From Limiplasma pullistercoris (lineage in GTDB: Bacteria; Bacillota; Clostridia; Christensenellales; Aristaeellaceae), in the NCBI GenBank assembly GCA_018715165.1, contig DVMC01000192.1:1-8369 (forward strand): a DNA stretch of 8,369 nucleotides. Direction: 5' to 3'. Positions within the stretch are counted from its first letter, which is position 1; each line of letters starts with the position of its first letter. Shown here piece after piece: positions 5,963 through 8,369 of this stretch. The position numbers and the translations under genes are program-made. The notes below the pieces were generated by a model that was given only the letters and a program-made list of their open reading frames with translations, ran no database searches and was not told the DNA's origin.

Positions 5963-7750
5963 ATGAACTATCAGGTCACCGGCAACGAATACCTGTCCCT
6001 GCCCACCATCCGGGAAACCGACGGCGCGGTGGAGGGCGTTACCTTCCTGTACATGCAGCTCAAGGGCCTTTTGGAGATCCGCGGGGATGCCGGGCTGATC
6101 CGCCCCTACGTGCAGGCGGAAGGAACGCGCCTTCCGCTTCATCCCGTATGGCGGCGCGCCCATTGCTGGATTCCCGGCTTTGTATCCGAGCAAAGCGGCC
6201 TCCGCTTCTCCTGCACCTATCTTACGCCCATTGGGGAGCGGGCGCTGTTTCTCAGGCTGTCGGTTACAAACATCGGGCCTCAGGCCCGGGCGGTGCGCTT
6301 TGGCACGGAGGGCGAATGGGAGCAAACCCTCCATGAAATCAACGAAACCACCCCTCTGACCACCGGGCGGGAGGCGGTTTCCTCGGGATGGAATCACATG
6401 TTTCTCTTTTCGCAAAAGCCAGGGGTCCCGCTGTTTGCCTTTGCCCCCTGCGTGGCCGATCCGCAGCCGTTTTCGCAGATTGACCAGCAGGCGCAGTGGA
6501 CGCGGGACGGCTTTGCCTACGACATTTTCCGGGAGGTCCTGCTCCAGCCGGGAGAGGAAGCCGTGCTGGATATTCCCTGGGGCGTGGGCTATGAAGGCGT
6601 GGCTGCCGCCACCAGCGCCAAGGAGCTGCTCAGGCAGGGCTTTGACGCCGCTTATGCGGGCACGTCGGCCTGGCTCGCCGCAAGGGAGAAGCGTCTGAAC
6701 GATCCCGTCCTCCACGAGCTGCTCGGCACCAACCTGTTTTTTGCCTTTTTCTATGCCTCCGGCCGCACCATCGACACGGAGGAGCTGTGCCTGATGACCA
6801 GCCGCAGCCCGAGGTATTATGTATCCGCCGCCTACTGGGACCGCGACAGCCTGCTGTGGGCCTTTCCGGCCATCCTCATGGCGGACGCCGCCTATGCGCG
6901 GGAGATCCTGACCTATGTCTTTACAAAGCAGATCCGCAACGTCGGCCTGCACAGCCGTTACATCGACGGCACGCTTCTGGAGCCGGGCTTCGAGCTGGAC
7001 GAGCTGTGCGCGCCGGTGGTTGCCCTCAGGCGCTACGTAGAAAGTACCGGCGACGCTTCCCTGGCCCGGCAGCCCGTCGTCAGGGACGGCCTTGCATCCA
7101 TCCTGCGCAGGCTGGAAAGCAAACAGCACCCGAGCGAAGCCCTTTACGAAACCTTTTTGCAGCCCACGGACGACCTGCGCAATCACGCCTACCTGACCTA
7201 TGATAACGCGCTGGTCTGCTTTGCCCTGTGTGCGCTGGCGGATTTTCTGGACCGGCCCGAACTGGCGCAGCGGGCGGAAAAGACGCGCGAGGCCGTCTAC
7301 CGGCACTGCGTGAAGGAGCGGGACGGCAGGCGCTTTTTCGCCTGGTCGGTGGATCTTGAAGGTCGCTACGATATCTACGACGAGCCGCCTGGCAGCTTGC
7401 AGCTGCTGCCCTTCTACGATTTTTGCACCATGGATGATCCCGTGTGGAAAAACACCGTCGCCATGATCCGGGACAAGGACTATCCGCTGTCGTTTGCGGG
7501 CCACCCCATTGCGGAGATCGGCTGCAGGCACGCGCCGCATCCGTGGGTGCTGTCCATCTGCAACAGCCTGCTCAGCGGCAACGCAGACAGCGCGCTCACT
7601 CACCTGCGCCGCACCCGCATGGACAACGGCATCGCCTGCGAGAGCGTCAATGAGGACACCGGCGTTTGTGAAACCGGGGAGGCCTTTGCCACCTGCGCTG
7701 GATTTTTGAGCTATGCTCTCTATTGCGCCTGCTTTTCGCAGGGAGGCTGA
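5963..7750 (+). CDS. Six-hairpin (alpha/alpha)6-barrel glycosidase, clan-L-like, family uncertain
   Basis: Probable cytoplasmic exo-acting glycosidase: 595 residues, no signal peptide. Two parts are visible. Residues 1 to about 225 are beta-strand rich (for example LFLRLSVTNIGPQARAVRFG), like the beta-sandwich preceding the barrel in bacterial GH15 and related enzymes. From about 235 the protein is helical in repeating hairpins. Landmarks are AAYWDRDSLLWAFPA (W292-D293-R294-D295), resembling the Arg-Asp pair of GH15 and GH125 active sites; an acidic cluster ELDEL at 344-348; TYDNALVCFAL; and near the end ACESVNEDTG (E560) before EAFATCAGFLSYAL. Likely general acid and base are among D293/D295, E344/D346/E347 and E560; this is a guess. 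AAAGGA (5947-5952) lies 10 bases before the ATG, 17 bases after the permease stop, so the same operon. Context suggests trimming of alpha-1,6-glucan products, as GH15 glucodextranase does; GH63, GH125 or a new family remain possible. Confidence 0.7.
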   Translation: MNYQVTGNEYLSLPTIRETDGAVEGVTFLYMQLKGLLEIRGDAGLIRPYVQAEGTRLPLHPVWRRAHCWIPGFVSEQSGLRFSCTYLTPIGERALFLRLSVTNIGPQARAVRFGTEGEWEQTLHEINETTPLTTGREAVSSGWNHMFLFSQKPGVPLFAFAPCVADPQPFSQIDQQAQWTRDGFAYDIFREVLLQPGEEAVLDIPWGVGYEGVAAATSAKELLRQGFDAAYAGTSAWLAAREKRLNDPVLHELLGTNLFFAFFYASGRTIDTEELCLMTSRSPRYYVSAAYWDRDSLLWAFPAILMADAAYAREILTYVFTKQIRNVGLHSRYIDGTLLEPGFELDELCAPVVALRRYVESTGDASLARQPVVRDGLASILRRLESKQHPSEALYETFLQPTDDLRNHAYLTYDNALVCFALCALADFLDRPELAQRAEKTREAVYRHCVKERDGRRFFAWSVDLEGRYDIYDEPPGSLQLLPFYDFCTMDDPVWKNTVAMIRDKDYPLSFAGHPIAEIGCRHAPHPWVLSICNSLLSGNADSALTHLRRTRMDNGIACESVNEDTGVCETGEAFATCAGFLSYALYCACFSQGG

Positions 7751-7965
7751 ATATACCCTTGTAGCAGGAGCAGAATTGTTCGCGGATCGTGACCTGGTAA
7801 AATCTATCATTTGCCCAGTTTGTCAACAGGTTCCTTATTGTATCTCATCTCAGACAATGTAGCGCTACAATACATATTGGACAGTGAAGAAAAAAAGGAT
7901 GAGACATGAGCGCCCATCTGGTATAGTTGAGTTGCGACAACAACTGCGAAAGGAGCTCAAGCCTC
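7751..7965. other. AT-richer intergenic stretch, probably holding the insertion element's left end
   Basis: Base composition drops noticeably in GC compared with the operon. No open frame here looks real. No hairpin followed by a T-run was found after the glycosidase stop, so the operon's terminator is not identified. The stretch contains the 12-bp palindrome at 7858-7869. At 7925-7945 is a weak bulged hairpin (AGTT-GA-GTTG, CGA loop, CAAC-AACT). It then leads into the transposase ribosome binding site GAAAGGAG (7948-7955). The insertion element boundary lies somewhere here but cannot be placed without the right end or an empty-site comparison. Confidence 0.4.
7858..7869. repeat. 12-bp perfect palindrome TGTAGCGCTACA
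   Basis: The 12 bases are exactly self-complementary around a central CG. The half-site differs from that of the palindrome upstream of the operon (TGTAGC against TTATGC), so it is probably not bound by the same repressor. It begins with TGT, about 108 bases before the transposase ATG, and could lie in or at the left end of the insertion element. It could equally be a site for another LacI-type regulator. Confidence 0.45.
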
Positions 7966-8369
7966 ATGAACAGTATAACACAGGACATGAAATACCGCCA
8001 GTCTCTGCTGACCTAGGCCCAGAAGTACGGAGTAAGCCGTGCCGGTCGGAAGTACAACAAAAGCCGGTCTTATATCTACTTCTGGCGTGCCCGCTACGAC
8101 GGTTCCCTGCAATCCCTGGCCTGCCAATCCCGACGTCCTCATAGCCACCCTAACCAGCACACCCCTGAGGAACTCAAGCTTATTTCTGATATGCACCGAC
8201 GAAATCCCAAGCTGGGAATCGTGGAGCTATGGGCGCGGATGCGGAAACGAGGATATACGCGAACCATCGAAAGCCTCTGGCGGGTGATGCGAAGGGAAGG
8301 CTGGACAGCGCAGGGAGAGAAGAAGAAACCCTACAAACCCAAACCCTACGAGCAAATGCAATACCCCGG
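7966..8369 (+). pseudogene. DDE-type transposase/integrase-like gene, 5' part, interrupted by TAG and cut by window edge
   Basis: Reading from ATG 7966, with GAAAGGAG 10 bases upstream, the frame gives MNSITQDMKYRQSLLT, then TAG at 8014-8016. It stays open in the same frame for 117 further codons to the window end. The continuation reads AQKYGVSRAGRKYNKSRSYIYFWRARYDG, a helix-turn-helix of the kind at the N-terminus of IS3/IS481-like transposases. A second basic helical segment follows (LGIVELWARMRKRGYTR, SLWRVMRREG) and then a basic linker ending KPYEQMQYPG, which normally precedes the DDE catalytic core, here off the edge. I recall close relatives in gut Clostridia with a Tyr codon at the TAG position, so one base change would explain it. 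TAG ends two other genes here, so it is a true stop. Likely a dead copy; a sequencing error is possible. Confidence 0.7.
7966..8369 (+). mobile_element. Insertion sequence fragment, left part, continuing past the window
   Basis: The transposase-like gene marks an insertion element lying immediately downstream of the sugar operon. Only the left part is in the window and no terminal inverted repeat pair or target duplication can be tested. The element probably begins somewhat upstream of the ATG, perhaps near TGT at 7858. The sequence stopping inside an element is typical of an assembly break at a multicopy repeat, but that is inference. Confidence 0.6.

Noticed and set aside
5540..7810. A very long antisense open frame (756 codons) covering the six-hairpin glycosidase and the end of the second permease.
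   Set aside because: Its translation is Gly/Gln/His/Arg-rich with no domain pattern, as expected for the complement of GC-rich coding sequence. The sense strand carries clear family motifs and ribosome binding sites.
7798..7826. Minus-strand TTGACA (complement of 7821-7826) as a promoter running antisense into the glycosidase gene.
   Set aside because: No acceptable -10 box at 16-18 bp spacing; an isolated hexamer is expected by chance in an AT-richer region.
7884..8144. Open frame of 86 codons with a basic N-terminus ahead of the transposase.
   Set aside because: It overlaps the transposase in a different frame, and the transposase frame has the recognisable protein and the ribosome binding site.

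Overview
The window looks like a piece of a GC-rich Bacillota (Clostridia-type) genome, probably gut-associated. The grounds are strong AAGGAG-like ribosome binding sites, a Gram-positive style signal peptide on the binding protein (MKKLFALLLVLTMALS...), a LacI regulator beside a CUT1 sugar ABC importer, and a transposase-like gene of a kind I associate with gut Clostridia. This is inference from style; there is no rRNA or other phylogenetic marker here.

Layout: (1) 2-925, the 3' part of a LacI-family repressor whose DNA-binding head lies off the left edge. (2) 926-1126, a 201-bp regulatory gap with a perfect 14-bp palindrome centred on CpG, a good candidate operator. (3) 1127-7750, five co-directional genes that read as one operon: a cytoplasmic GH66 (dextranase/cycloisomaltooligosaccharide glucanotransferase-type) enzyme, an exported sugar-binding protein, two CUT1 permeases, and a soluble (alpha/alpha)6-barrel ('six-hairpin') glycosidase of uncertain family. 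A strong hairpin sits between the binding protein and the first permease, and the two permeases overlap by 4 bases. (4) 7751-8369, an AT-richer stretch followed by the 5' part of a DDE-type transposase that carries an in-frame TAG and runs off the right edge.

How it works together (inference): the importer brings in short alpha-1,6-glucans (isomalto-oligosaccharides or cyclic isomaltosaccharides), the GH66 enzyme cuts or rearranges them inside the cell, and the six-hairpin enzyme trims the products. The LacI protein senses a sugar and releases the operator. No ATPase gene is present, so the permeases probably use a shared MsiK/MalK-type ATPase encoded elsewhere. No tRNA, rRNA, CRISPR array or clear intrinsic terminator was seen.
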